From assembly GCA_025809375.1 (NCBI GenBank), contig CP099514.1:1612001-1676000 (forward strand): 64,000 nucleotides of DNA. The letters are read 5' to 3'. Made by a program: the position numbers and the translations under genes. This document shows positions 29,441-37,978 of the stretch, one piece after another; position 1 is the first letter of the stretch; each line of letters starts with the position of its first letter. Origin of the DNA: Bacillus zhangzhouensis (GTDB lineage Bacteria; Bacillota; Bacilli; Bacillales; Bacillaceae). The notes beneath the pieces are model-generated. The model saw only the letters and a program-made list of their open reading frames with translations, was not told the origin of the DNA and did not search any database.

Positions 29441-30284
29441 GTCTACCTCCCCTTTTTCGTTTGATTGAAAATACATCTATACAATGTTTTAAATTAATCA
29501 TCCCTGCAATGGATAGAATCAGAAATGCACTCATCACAAGCGGCTCATGAAGTGTCGTTTGTGGGGATAGAACCCCGATACAAAGCATCATCAGCAGAAA
29601 CATGCTTTGAAGAATGAACAGATATTTCTTTGATAGTTTAGGTATCAGCCACGATACGCCTATGAAGACATAAAACAACCGAAATCCGCTACTATGATCA
29701 AAAGCAGCATGTGAAAAAGGAATGACCGCTTGGCAAAGCCAGACGATGGCAAACAGCAAACAAATTCCATAATGGGCAAGTGTCCTCTCCAGTAACAACC
29801 GAGGGTGCGTTCCTTTTTCAAGCCACGTCTTTAGTGCGCCAAAACTAAAGGCCGTCATAAATCCCATCATGGGGCGAAAAAGAAATCGGTCTGCCCACGT
29901 CCATCCTTTTCCTTCTTTCGTTTCGTAATCAAATTGAGTTTGAAACACAATATGATCGTTCGTCTTCACATATTTCCAATAGCCGCCGCCTTCTTTGATA
30001 AAAGACAACGGGTGTGACGAGTTGAATTTAAGCGAGGATGCCCGTTCATTCCGTTCATCCATCATTCTTGTTCGATATGCTCCTGTCCCTGTGACACTTA
30101 CACCAAATCCAAGATGCTTTTCATACAAAAAGGTTTGGGGCTGTTCATCTTGAGGTTCATTTAATGAAATGGTTGAAAAGCGCAAATCCCACTGTTCATG
30201 AAGCTTCGGATTTTGCGTATATTCCCATACTTTCTCTAAAGGTGCATGAATGGTTGTTTCCACATAAACAGGCTTTCTTTTCAT
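29403..30284 (-). CDS. SRPBCC-domain membrane protein, YndG-like
   Basis: A 293-aa protein. Residues ~1-150 form a START/SRPBCC-like lipid- or ligand-binding domain (VETTIHAPLEKVWEYTQNPKLHEQWD). About five hydrophobic helices follow (LLFAIVWLCQAVI, LFYVFIGVSWLI, ILQSMFLLMMLCIG). It is first in a three-gene set with the two damaged genes above and overlaps the DUF4166 start by 38 nt. That overlap is unusually long, and the Ser/Arg-rich last 15 residues are probably a run-on after loss of the original stop. The set recalls B. subtilis yndG-yndH-yndJ. Confidence 0.65.
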   Translation of the reverse strand: MKRKPVYVETTIHAPLEKVWEYTQNPKLHEQWDLRFSTISLNEPQDEQPQTFLYEKHLGFGVSVTGTGAYRTRMMDERNERASSLKFNSSHPLSFIKEGGGYWKYVKTNDHIVFQTQFDYETKEGKGWTWADRFLFRPMMGFMTAFSFGALKTWLEKGTHPRLLLERTLAHYGICLLFAIVWLCQAVIPFSHAAFDHSSGFRLFYVFIGVSWLIPKLSKKYLFILQSMFLLMMLCIGVLSPQTTLHEPLVMSAFLILSIAGMINLKHCIDVFSIKRKRGGRHGRSSSSSKGLR

Positions 30285-30301
30285 CTGCCTCTACTCCTCT
30301 A

Positions 30302-30321
30302 TATGTGAATTATTTCACATA
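30302..30321. promoter_or_regulatory. Perfect palindromic operator before the yndG-like gene
   Basis: TATGTGAA-TTAT-TTCACATA sits just downstream of a minus-strand promoter (TTGACA 30347-30352; TATGCT ~30325-30330), on the expected start site. Another half, TTTCACAA, occurs at ~30336-30343. A repressor bound here would block transcription of the operon. Confidence 0.6.
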
Positions 30322-30419
30322 ATAAGCATACCATGTTTCACAAAACTGTCAAATTTTTATTTGTTTTCTCTCAAAAAATGGTCCCAGACGGATGCTCCTT
30401 TATGATATCGGTTCGCTGC

Positions 30420-30457
30420 AAAAAAAAGACCTGTCAAATAGACAGATCTTCTTTTTT
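30420..30457. terminator. Bidirectional hairpin terminator
   Basis: AGACCTGTC/GACAGATCT with A- and T-runs on both sides. It originally ended the degraded minus-strand gene to its right. Confidence 0.75.
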
Positions 30458-30803
30458 TCAAGCTGTTCTTTTCGTTGAAATCCCTTTATATCACCGAAGC
30501 CGTGCAGTAAACTACTCAGTTCTCTGACGACATGCGTCATTTTCTCTTCTTTTACACCAAGGCGCTCTGCTGCAAGACGTACTTCTTTTTCTAGCCCCCT
30601 TACTGCGAGTGCTGCCTGAATCTCATGAAGGCCGGATACATGATTGTAAAGAGAAGGCGGTCTATTTTAGACAATGCAGCAATGGTCAAAACGGAAAAGC
30701 CTTCTTCATCAGCAAATGCAGCCGCTGTATCCATTTTTTCATAAATGCAGGTTTTGATTTGATAAAAAAAGAAAGAATGGTAAAGATAAGTAACAGCCAG
30801 CAT
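30440..30803 (-). pseudogene. Degraded unknown gene
   Basis: Two frames join into one protein-like sequence: DEEGFSVLTIAALSKIDRLL continues as YNHVSGLHEIQAAL, VRGLEKEVRLAAERLGV and MTHVVRELSSLLHGFGDIKG after a frameshift near 30645. The frame then runs through its own terminator, so the original stop is also lost. The N-terminus looks like a membrane segment (YLYHSFFFYQ). I do not recognise the family. Confidence 0.5.
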
Positions 30804-30841
30804 TCGTCTACATCCCTGCACATGCAGGAGGAGGTTGCATC

Positions 30842-31366
30842 ATGACACATCACGTGTGGCAGTTATTCATAATTGGGAGCATTATGGTAATCTGCATCAT
30901 CTTTCGAATGAATCGAATGAGACGCTATCAGCTTGTGCGCCCGATCAGTCTTTTGATGAGAATGTATGTATTTGGACTCACTGCCCTTATTCTGCTATCA
31001 GAAGGCTGGCAAAATCACAGCATTTTCATCTATGCAGCTATTGGTATGCTCTTTGGAAGCAGTCTTGCCGTTCATGCCTATGAGACGATCCGCCTGAAAG
31101 AAGAAAATGGCCGTCTTTATGTGAAAACGAGTAAATGGATTGAAAGCTTCATTTTATGCTTATTTTTATCTAGACTTAGTTTTAAGCTGGGTGAGCTGAC
31201 AAACCATTCGCTCACAAAGATTGGTGTCGTTGAACTGTATCAGCATATTGTGAGTGATGATGCTATGACCATGCTCAGCTTTTTTCTGTTAGCTGCTTAC
31301 TATGTCGTTTTTTCTTATCAAATGATGAAAGCAGGTAAACGATCAACACATATGCATCATGCGTAA
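30842..31366 (+). CDS. yobW: CcdC/DUF1453-like membrane protein
   Basis: A 174-aa protein with about five hydrophobic helices (FIIGSIMVICIIF, VFGLTALILL, FIYAAIGMLFGSS, SFILCLFLSRLSF, MTMLSFFLLAAYYVV) and the family segment RLKEENGRLYVKTSKWIE. It is similar to CcdC. The location beside czrA matches B. subtilis yobW. The ribosome binding site AGGAGG is 7 nt before ATG. A hairpin terminator shared with czrA follows. Confidence 0.7.
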   Translation: MTHHVWQLFIIGSIMVICIIFRMNRMRRYQLVRPISLLMRMYVFGLTALILLSEGWQNHSIFIYAAIGMLFGSSLAVHAYETIRLKEENGRLYVKTSKWIESFILCLFLSRLSFKLGELTNHSLTKIGVVELYQHIVSDDAMTMLSFFLLAAYYVVFSYQMMKAGKRSTHMHHA

Positions 31367-31398
31367 AAACCTTTCTATATGAGCAGGAAGGTTTTTAT
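31366..31398. terminator. Bidirectional terminator yobW / czrA
   Basis: AAAAACCTT/AAGGTTTTT arms between the two convergent stop codons. Confidence 0.8.
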
Positions 31399-31727
31399 TA
31401 ATCATGCTGCGCATGATGAATCATTTGTTCAAGTACTTCCATCACATGCTGATCTTCAGGGCTGTAAAAAATCGATGTCCCTGCTCGTCTAGATTTCACG
31501 AGACGAAGGTTTTTTAAAAAGCGCAGCTGATGAGAAACCGTTGATTGCATGAGATTCAGCGTTTCCGCGATGTCATTTACCGAGTGTTCACCTTGAGACA
31601 GCAGGTGCAGGATACGAATACGTGTCGGATCAGATAAGGCTTTAAAAGTTTGGGAGACAAGAAATAAACTTTCTTCATCCAGCTCCATCCGTTCCTGTTC
31701 TTGATTTGTATTCAGTTCTTCCTTCAT
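31398..31727 (-). CDS. czrA: ArsR-family metal repressor CzrA
   Basis: A 109-aa winged helix repressor. The recognition region is [20 protein letters not shown]. The alpha-5 metal site characteristic of Zn/Co sensors is present in EDQHV and IHHAQH near the C-terminus. It closely resembles B. subtilis CzrA (107 aa), which represses zinc/cobalt/copper efflux genes (cadA, czcD) elsewhere on the chromosome. No metal exporter is nearby. Ribosome binding site AAGGTG. Confidence 0.92.
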   Translation of the reverse strand: MKEELNTNQEQERMELDEESLFLVSQTFKALSDPTRIRILHLLSQGEHSVNDIAETLNLMQSTVSHQLRFLKNLRLVKSRRAGTSIFYSPEDQHVMEVLEQMIHHAQHD

Positions 31728-31835
31728 TTCGCTTCACCTTTCTTGTTAGTCAAATCACGACTTATTCTATGTATCATCATATACCAAAACGTGCGGTGTG
31801 CAAAGCAGGCACACTTTAGAAAAAAGATTTATTTA

Positions 31836-31871
31836 GGTAGCATTGACACTTGGTAGCATTCTTTTTAAAAT
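31836..31871 (+). promoter_or_regulatory. Promoter with GGTAGCATT direct repeat
   Basis: TTGACA (31843-31848), 17 bp, TAAAAT (31866-31871). The 9-mer GGTAGCATT occurs twice, at 31836-31844 and 31852-31860, 16 bp apart and flanking the -35. This resembles a direct-repeat operator. Confidence 0.65.
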
Positions 31872-31914
31872 GAGCATTATTTATTCATTTTTTAAAGAGG
31901 AGCTGATAGGCAAA

Positions 31915-33240
31915 TTGACTGAAGAGCCAAGACTAAAACGCAACCTGACTGTCTTTCCACTTGTTGTGATCGGGCTTGCTTATATGGATCCACTTGTCGT
32001 ATTTGATTCATACGGCATTGTTGCTCAGCTGACGAAAGGACACGTAGCTGCAGCTTATATATTTACATTACTTGCATTACTATTGACAGCACTTAGCTAT
32101 GGGAATATGGTGAAGGCTTTTCCAAAAGCAGGATCTGCTTATACATATGCGCAAAAAAGTATTCATCCTCATGTCGGCTTCCTTGTGGGCTGGACACTTT
32201 TACTGGATTATTTATTTTTGCCTATGGTGAATTTTGCGATCGGTAGTGCTTATTTAACCGCAGCCTTTCCTGATGTGCCTCATTACATTTGGATCATCAT
32301 ACTTGCTATCGCCATAACGACTGTCAATGTAATCGGTATTCGGCTTACAGCCAACATTACGGCGCTATTTGTGACGTTTCAGGTCATTGTCGCCGTCACC
32401 TTTGTTGGGTTTGTTATTTATGGGATCACGCAAAACGCTGGCAGTGGAGAATTATTGTCAGCGCGGCCTTTTTATTCAGCGAGCTTAGATCCAGCGCTTA
32501 TTTTTTCAGGAGCGACCATTTTATGTTTCTCCTTTCTAGGATTTGATGCCATTTCAACTATGTCTGAGGAAACCATTAAACCAAAAAAGACAATTCCTCT
32601 TGCCATTTTCTTAACAGTTGCGATTGGAGGCGTACTGTTTACTTTAACGTCTTATTTTTTGCAGCAGGTGTTTCCAAATTTTCAGCAGTTCAAGCATCCT
32701 GATGCGGCCTCACTTGAAATAGCGGAATTTGTGGGCGGCGCATTTCTCCACTCGTTCTTTTTAGCTGGCACAATGGTCGCTGTCATTTCTTCCTCCTTGT
32801 CGTCACATGCGAGTGCAGCAAGGCTTTTATATGCAATGGGAAGAGATCAATCGTTACCGAAGCGTTTCTTCGGGTATATTCATCCGAGATTAAAAACCCC
32901 TGTTTTTAATATTTTATTAATCGGGGCTTTCTCCTTAACCGCAGTCGTTGGCGAACTTGAAGTCATTTATTCCTTTATCAGCTTCGGCGCGTTAATTGGA
33001 TTTACCTTTGTGAATTTGTCTGTTTTTGCGTACTTTTTCGTTAGACAAAAACAAAGAGGTATTCTGAATACATTGAGATATGCAGTGATCCCTCTATGCG
33101 GGACCGCGTTTTGTATTTGGCTGTTAACGAGCATCAGTACAAATGCATTAATCATTGGGATGATTTGGCTGATTATCGGTTTTATTTATTTCTGCTTCAG
33201 GCTGAAAACAAGACCTGAATTTACATTTGGATATGATTGA
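31915..33240 (+). CDS. APC-superfamily amino acid/amine permease
   Basis: About 442 aa, with 12 predicted helices and the APC segments PLVVIGLAYMDPL, GSAYTYAQKSIHPHVGFLVGW (helix 3) and CFSFLGFDAISTMSEET (helix 6). It resembles PuuP/YhdG-type amino acid or putrescine importers; the substrate cannot be read from sequence. The frame is open from 31843, but the promoter occupies 31843-31871, so translation must begin later. TTG 31915, with AGAGGAG at 31896-31902, is the best start. Monocistronic. Confidence 0.75.
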   Translation: MTEEPRLKRNLTVFPLVVIGLAYMDPLVVFDSYGIVAQLTKGHVAAAYIFTLLALLLTALSYGNMVKAFPKAGSAYTYAQKSIHPHVGFLVGWTLLLDYLFLPMVNFAIGSAYLTAAFPDVPHYIWIIILAIAITTVNVIGIRLTANITALFVTFQVIVAVTFVGFVIYGITQNAGSGELLSARPFYSASLDPALIFSGATILCFSFLGFDAISTMSEETIKPKKTIPLAIFLTVAIGGVLFTLTSYFLQQVFPNFQQFKHPDAASLEIAEFVGGAFLHSFFLAGTMVAVISSSLSSHASAARLLYAMGRDQSLPKRFFGYIHPRLKTPVFNILLIGAFSLTAVVGELEVIYSFISFGALIGFTFVNLSVFAYFFVRQKQRGILNTLRYAVIPLCGTAFCIWLLTSISTNALIIGMIWLIIGFIYFCFRLKTRPEFTFGYD

Positions 33241-33337
33241 TTATAAGGTTTTCACTTGGTATCCTGCGTAGGATATGGCATAATAAAAAGGCTGTACTTC
33301 CCTTTTAAAAGCGGGGCAAAACAGGGGTGAACTGACC

Positions 33338-34000
33338 TTGAAAAAGAAAAAAACAGGATGTTTTGCCATTTCAGGCTGTTTCACGATTTTTCTATTTGTT
33401 TTCGTATTAGCAGCCATTGCCATCTCCTTTAATCAAGAAGAGCTAAAAAAGCTACCGATTGATACGGAACCAATTGTTTTGTCGAGATTGGATGATTACA
33501 AACCGCTTGTAGAAACAGAGTTAAGAGATCAAGATTTAGATCAGTATACCGCGTTAATCCTCGGTATGATGTATCAAGAATCAAAAGGCAGAGGCGGAGA
33601 TCCAATGCAGGCCTCTGAATCTCTTGGTTTGAAACGAAATGAAATCAATGACCCTCAGAAAAGCATAAGACAAGGAGTTCATCATTTTTCTACTATGTAC
33701 AAGCATGGGAAGAAAAAAGGCGTTGATTTGGAAACCATTATTCAAAGCTATAACATGGGAATCGGCTATATTGATTTTGTTGCAAAAAACGGGGGAAAAC
33801 ATTCCGAAAAATTGGCAAAGCAATACTCTAAAAAACAAGTGAAACGAAACCCCAAGGTCTATACGTGCGGCGGCAACAAAGATAACTTCCGCTATCCGTA
33901 TTGCTACGGTGATTTCACTTACGCTGAAAAAGTAAAAGAAAAAACGAAAACAGTTAAAGAAAAGATGAAATTGGCTTCATCATCCACACCATCATCTTAA
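33338..34000 (+). CDS. yocA: Lysozyme-like (CwlT-type) secreted protein
   Basis: A 220-aa protein with TTG start (AGGGGTGA upstream), a basic N-terminus and one membrane anchor (FTIFLFVFVLAAIAI, ~16-32). A CwlT/bacterial lysozyme-like domain follows, with catalytic Glu in GMMYQESKGRGGDPMQASE (~80) and the late motif QSYNMGIGYIDF. It probably cleaves glycan strands at the outer membrane face. Position next to czrA fits B. subtilis yocA. Its terminator has been split by the IS element. Confidence 0.75.
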   Translation: MKKKKTGCFAISGCFTIFLFVFVLAAIAISFNQEELKKLPIDTEPIVLSRLDDYKPLVETELRDQDLDQYTALILGMMYQESKGRGGDPMQASESLGLKRNEINDPQKSIRQGVHHFSTMYKHGKKKGVDLETIIQSYNMGIGYIDFVAKNGGKHSEKLAKQYSKKQVKRNPKVYTCGGNKDNFRYPYCYGDFTYAEKVKEKTKTVKEKMKLASSSTPSS

Positions 34001-34004
34001 AAAA

Positions 34005-34027
34005 AGCACTTCCGTAATGGAAGTGCT
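34005..34027. repeat. Left copy of the 23-bp hairpin duplication
   Basis: AGCACTTCC, loop GTAAT, GGAAGTGCT. It is identical to 35576-35598 and is both the target-site duplication of the IS and the hairpin of the yocA terminator. The U-tract that should follow now lies beyond the IS. Confidence 0.9.
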
Positions 34028-34030
34028 CAG

Positions 34031-34066
34031 GCTGTCGAGAAAATCTCGACAGCTTTATTTTTTCCT
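34031..34066 (+). terminator. Inward-facing terminator at the IS left end
   Basis: GCTGTCGAGA-AAA-TCTCGACAGC followed by TTTATTTTTT. It should stop yocA read-through before the transposase gene. Confidence 0.8.
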
Positions 34067-34128
34067 TAAAGTTTCCATTCCCTTTCTTTATAATAGAGAA
34101 AAGCATATTAAAGGAAGGTGTTTTTCTC

Positions 34129-35481
34129 ATGTTCCACACTAGACATTCTTCTCAGCACGAAGCCGAATTTGTATTGCTAGATCAACTGGTCGAAGAGGAT
34201 CACCTGCTTCGTAAAATTGATCAGTACATTGATTTTTCATTTATCGTAGATAAAGTAAAACCATATTATAGCGAGAATAAAGGTCGTCCTTCACTTGATC
34301 CACTTATTTTGTTCAAAATGATGTTTATCGGATACCTGTACGGTATCCGTTCTGAAAGACAACTCGAAAAAGAAATTTACTATAACATGGCGTATAGATG
34401 GTTTTTAGGTTTGAACATCAATGACCCCGTTCCTCATCACTCGACCATTAGCTGGAATCGTCGGACTCGCTTCAAAGATACAACGATTTTTCAAGATATT
34501 TTTGATGAAATTGTGCTCCAAGCCATCAATCATGATATGGTAGGAGGCCGCGTTCTTTTTACTGATTCCACTCATCTTAAAGCCAATGCCAATAAACATA
34601 AATATACGAGAAAAACGATTGAACAAGATACTCAGAACTATATAAATCATTTAGAAGAAGCGATCCAAGAAGATCGGGTGGCACACGGAAAAAAGCCCTT
34701 AAAGATAAAGGAGGAGGTGAAAACAGAAAAAAACATCCGTCAAAGTAAGACTGATCCTGAAAGTGGCTATCTTTATCGTGAAAATAAACCGGAAGGATTT
34801 TTCTACCTGGACCATCGTACAACCGATATGAAGTTCAATATCATCACGGATGCCCATGTTACGCCCGGCAATGTCCATGATTCCGTTCCATATCTTGAAC
34901 GATTGGATCACCAAATCGCCCGATTTGGTTTTCAAGTAGAAGCTGTTGCCCTTGATTCTGGTTATTTGACAACGCCCATCTGTAAAGGTTTATCTGATCG
35001 TCATATTTTTGGTGTCATTGCACATAGACGCTTTCATCCAACAAGAGGATTATTCGAGAAGTGGAAATTCCAGTATGATTCTGAACATGATCATTACATA
35101 TGCCCAAATGGTGAGAAGCTATTATATACAACAACTGATCGAAAAGGTTATAGATTCTACAAATCAGACACTAAAAAATGCGTATCGTGTCCTTTCCTTG
35201 AGAACTGTACAAGATCGAAAAATCATCAAAAAGTGATCTCAAGACATGTATGGGAGGAACATAAAGAAAAGATCAGACAAAATCGTCTGTCTGCCTTTGG
35301 AAAAGAGCTATATCAAAAAAGAAAAGAAAAAATAGAGCGAAGCTTTGCAGATTCAAAACAACTGCATGGGCTTCGCTACTGCCGGTTGAGGGGAAAACAA
35401 AATGTGAGTGAGCAAGTGCTTCTCACAGCTGCCTGCCAGAACATGAAGAAGATTGCCACACACCTAGCGAAGCTAGGCTAG
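34129..35481 (+). CDS. IS1182-family transposase
   Basis: A 450-aa DDE transposase. The N-terminal DUF772-like domain shows GRPSLDPLILFKMMFIGYLYG and SERQLEKEIYYNMAYRWF. The catalytic acidic residues are likely Asp in FTDSTHLKANANK (~145), Asp in VALDSGYL (~270) and Glu in KEKIERSFADSKQLHGLRYC (~400). A Cys-rich insert (CVSCPFLENC) precedes the last. ATG follows AAAGGAAGG and a TATAAT -10 (~34090). A CACACACCTA/TAGGTGTGTG hairpin covers the stop. The frame is intact, so the element may be active. Confidence 0.92.
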   Translation: MFHTRHSSQHEAEFVLLDQLVEEDHLLRKIDQYIDFSFIVDKVKPYYSENKGRPSLDPLILFKMMFIGYLYGIRSERQLEKEIYYNMAYRWFLGLNINDPVPHHSTISWNRRTRFKDTTIFQDIFDEIVLQAINHDMVGGRVLFTDSTHLKANANKHKYTRKTIEQDTQNYINHLEEAIQEDRVAHGKKPLKIKEEVKTEKNIRQSKTDPESGYLYRENKPEGFFYLDHRTTDMKFNIITDAHVTPGNVHDSVPYLERLDHQIARFGFQVEAVALDSGYLTTPICKGLSDRHIFGVIAHRRFHPTRGLFEKWKFQYDSEHDHYICPNGEKLLYTTTDRKGYRFYKSDTKKCVSCPFLENCTRSKNHQKVISRHVWEEHKEKIRQNRLSAFGKELYQKRKEKIERSFADSKQLHGLRYCRLRGKQNVSEQVLLTAACQNMKKIATHLAKLG

Positions 35482-35540
35482 GTGTGTGGGAGGCCTTTTT
35501 CATTAAATCTCATCCATCATAATTAAGATGGAATTAAAAA

Positions 35541-35574
35541 AGATTGTAGAAAAACATGAGTTTCTCTACAATCT
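35541..35574 (-). terminator. Inward-facing terminator at the IS right end
   Basis: Read on the minus strand, AGATTGTAGA and TCTACAATCT arms are followed by a T-run. It should stop transcripts of the prpCDB-type operon entering the IS. Confidence 0.75.
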
Positions 35575-35575
35575 G

Positions 35576-35598
35576 AGCACTTCCGTAATGGAAGTGCT
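35576..35598. repeat. Right copy of the 23-bp hairpin duplication
   Basis: Identical to 34005-34027. It retains the plus-strand U-tract (TTTTCATTTT) that once belonged to the yocA terminator. Confidence 0.9.
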
Positions 35599-35605
35599 TT
35601 TCATT

Positions 35606-36523
35606 TTATCGCTGTTCTTTCCCAATTTCCGGCAGGATCGTTTTCGCTAAATGCTGATCCATTTCCTCATATTCATCATAATGAATCGTTTCATACAGCT
35701 CTTTTCTCGTTTGCATATCCCCAAGTATCCCCTGCTGCGTCCCCTTTTCCATGATTTCTGTAAATAAACGCTCATACGCTTTTGCAGCGACTCTGAGTGA
35801 TGACACAGGGTAAATAACCATCTGAAAACCAAACATAGAAAATTCGTCTGCAGGATAATAAGGTGTCTTGCCAAATTCTGTCATGTTTGCAAGGAGCGGA
35901 CTTTGAATATGGTTTGACACATGCGTGAAGTCCTCTGCTGTGATGAGTGCCTCAGGAAAAATAGCATCAGCCCCTGCTTCTACGTAAAGATTGGCCCGGC
36001 AGATGACATCCTCCATTCCATTTACGGACTTTGCATCAGTTCTCGCAATCACCAAAAGCGTTGGTGCCGCTTGTTTGATGGCTTTGATTTTTTCGACCAT
36101 TTCTTCTACTGGAACGAGTGATTTTCCGTTTAAATGCCCGCATTTTTTTGGCATTTGCTGATCTTCAATTTGAACAGCTGCCACCTTGCTTTCAACCATT
36201 TCTTTTGCCGCTCTTGCTGCATTTAAAACACCGCCATAACCTGTGTCCATATCGACCAAAAGCGGAAGCTGGGAAGCTCGAATAATTTCCTTCGCTTTTT
36301 CAGCCATTTCTGTTGAATGGATCATGCCGAGATCAGGCAGTCCTTTGCTGGCGCAAAAAGCGGCACCTGATAAATAGAGCCCTTGGAAGCCCATTTTTTT
36401 TGCATAGAGCGCAGACATTCCGTCGTGAACGCCTGGAATTTGAAATAAAGCTGATTTGTGCATTTGTTCTTTAAAGGCTGCGGCTAAATCAGCCTGATTT
36501 GTTTCTTCATTCACGATCCACAC
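35606..36523 (-). CDS. prpB: 2-methylisocitrate lyase
   Basis: A 305-aa isocitrate lyase/PEP mutase family protein (B. subtilis YqiQ/MmgF type). It splits 2-methylisocitrate into pyruvate and succinate. The motifs YLSGAAFCASKGLPDLG, MDTGYGG and the catalytic loop MPKKCGHLNGK (Cys at ~127) are present. Third gene of the 2-methylcitrate operon, 12 nt after prpD, with ribosome binding site AGGGGGAG. Confidence 0.92.
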   Translation of the reverse strand: MWIVNEETNQADLAAAFKEQMHKSALFQIPGVHDGMSALYAKKMGFQGLYLSGAAFCASKGLPDLGMIHSTEMAEKAKEIIRASQLPLLVDMDTGYGGVLNAARAAKEMVESKVAAVQIEDQQMPKKCGHLNGKSLVPVEEMVEKIKAIKQAAPTLLVIARTDAKSVNGMEDVICRANLYVEAGADAIFPEALITAEDFTHVSNHIQSPLLANMTEFGKTPYYPADEFSMFGFQMVIYPVSSLRVAAKAYERLFTEIMEKGTQQGILGDMQTRKELYETIHYDEYEEMDQHLAKTILPEIGKEQR

Positions 36524-36535
36524 GTTAGCTCCCCC

Positions 36536-37978
36536 TTATATGACGAATAAGTCCATAAATGCTGGTACTGTTGTTGTTTTTAATTGATTTGGATTTTGGC
36601 AGAGTGACACAATTTGATCCACTTGTTTTTGTGGAAATCTTGTCTTCAAATGATAGACCCATTTCTTTTCAAGCAGCGGAATGCCTTCCTGTCTTCTTCT
36701 GCGATGACCAAGCGGGTATTCAATTTCAATTCTGTCTGTCATCGTCCCGTCTTTAAAGAAAATTTGTACACAGTTTGCAATCGATCTCTTTTTCGGATCT
36801 AAATAATCCTCTGTATAACGTTTATCCTCTTTGACAACCATTCGATCACGAAGACGATCAATGACTGGATTTTGCGCCGTTTCTTCTTCATAATGCTCAG
36901 CTGTTAGTTCACCATAAATCAGTCCAATGGCTGTAATATACTGCAAGCAATGATCACGGTCTGCCGGATTATAAAGCGGCCCTTTCTTATCAATAATCCG
37001 CATCGCTGACTCATGTGTCGTAATCTCGACCTGGTCAATTTCATCTAAACGATCTTTTACTGCGTCATGCAGCATCACAGCCGCCTCTGCAGCAGTCTGC
37101 GCATGAAACTCAGCGGGGTAAGCAATTTTAAAAAGAACATTTTCTATGACGTATGATCCAAGGGGCTGAGCGAGCGTAAGCGATTTTCCTTTCATGAGAA
37201 CATCTTCAAAGCCCCACTTCTCTGCACTGAGCGGCGTTTGATAGCCCATTTCCCCTTTACGTGTCATCATTGCCAGTCTCACTCCGCGGCTTGTTGCATC
37301 CCCTGCTGCCCATGATTTCCTCGATCCTGTGTTTGGTGCGTGGCGATACGTCCTAAGCGGTGAATTATCAACAAACGCTTGTGATAAGACATGCTGGACT
37401 TCTTCCTTTGTTCCGCCAAGCATTGCACATACAACTGCACTTGTTGCCACTTTGACAAATAACACATGATCCAAGCCATTTCGATTGAGACAATTTTCTA
37501 AAGCAAGCACACCTTGAATTTCATGTGCTTTAACTATTGCATGCAGTACGTCATTCATCGTTAGCGGCTCTTCTCCGTTTGCAAGGCGTGTTTTGCTGAT
37601 ATAATCACTTACAGCTAATATTCCGCCTAAATTATCTGACGGATGGCCCCACTCCTGTGCAAGCCACGTGTCATTGTAATCTAGCCAGCGAATCATACAG
37701 CCAATATTAAAAGCGGCTTGAACAGGATCTAGCACAAACGAAGTGCCGGGAACTCTTGCTCCGTTAGGCACGACAGTTCCAGGTACGATGGGTCCAAGGT
37801 GCTTCGTACATTCTGGAAAATGAAGTGCCAGCATTCCGCACCCGAGTGTATCTATCAACACATACCGCGCTGTTTCAATGGCCTCTTTGCTCATAATTTC
37901 TCCGTCTACTGCATAAGCAGCGATTTCTTCTAATAGCTGATCTGTTTGATTGGCGACTGCTGTTCTGTTCATGTTCAT
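36536..37978 (-). CDS. prpD: 2-methylcitrate dehydratase
   Basis: A 480-aa MmgE/PrpD family protein that dehydrates and rehydrates 2-methylcitrate without an iron-sulfur cluster. Family segments include [45 protein letters not shown] and [15 protein letters not shown]. Its ATG overlaps the prpC stop by 4 nt. B. subtilis calls the homologue mmgE. Confidence 0.93.
   Translation of the reverse strand: MNMNRTAVANQTDQLLEEIAAYAVDGEIMSKEAIETARYVLIDTLGCGMLALHFPECTKHLGPIVPGTVVPNGARVPGTSFVLDPVQAAFNIGCMIRWLDYNDTWLAQEWGHPSDNLGGILAVSDYISKTRLANGEEPLTMNDVLHAIVKAHEIQGVLALENCLNRNGLDHVLFVKVATSAVVCAMLGGTKEEVQHVLSQAFVDNSPLRTYRHAPNTGSRKSWAAGDATSRGVRLAMMTRKGEMGYQTPLSAEKWGFEDVLMKGKSLTLAQPLGSYVIENVLFKIAYPAEFHAQTAAEAAVMLHDAVKDRLDEIDQVEITTHESAMRIIDKKGPLYNPADRDHCLQYITAIGLIYGELTAEHYEEETAQNPVIDRLRDRMVVKEDKRYTEDYLDPKKRSIANCVQIFFKDGTMTDRIEIEYPLGHRRRRQEGIPLLEKKWVYHLKTRFPQKQVDQIVSLCQNPNQLKTTTVPAFMDLFVI

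Larger units (their letters stand above)
34028..35575. mobile_element. Insertion sequence, IS1182 type (1548 bp)
   Basis: The ends read CAGGCTGTCGAGAAA (left) and, inverted, CAGATTGTAGAGAAA (right). A single transposase gene lies inside. Exact 23-bp direct repeats flank it. Each end has a hairpin followed by T-rich sequence read inward: GCTGTCGAGA/TCTCGACAGC then TTTATTTTTT on the left, and AGATTGTAGA/TCTACAATCT then TTTTTT from the right. Outside transcripts should therefore stop on entering. It sits between convergent yocA and the prpB-type gene. Perfect flanking repeats and an intact gene suggest recent insertion. Confidence 0.92.

Noticed and set aside
30835-31083. 82-codon plus-strand frame overlapping yobW
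   Set aside because: Cys/His-rich out-of-frame shadow of the yobW gene, which has a consensus ribosome binding site.
34031-34066. Possible CRISPR-like or riboswitch structure from clustered hairpins at the IS left edge
   Set aside because: The hairpins are fully explained by the duplicated host terminator plus the IS end.
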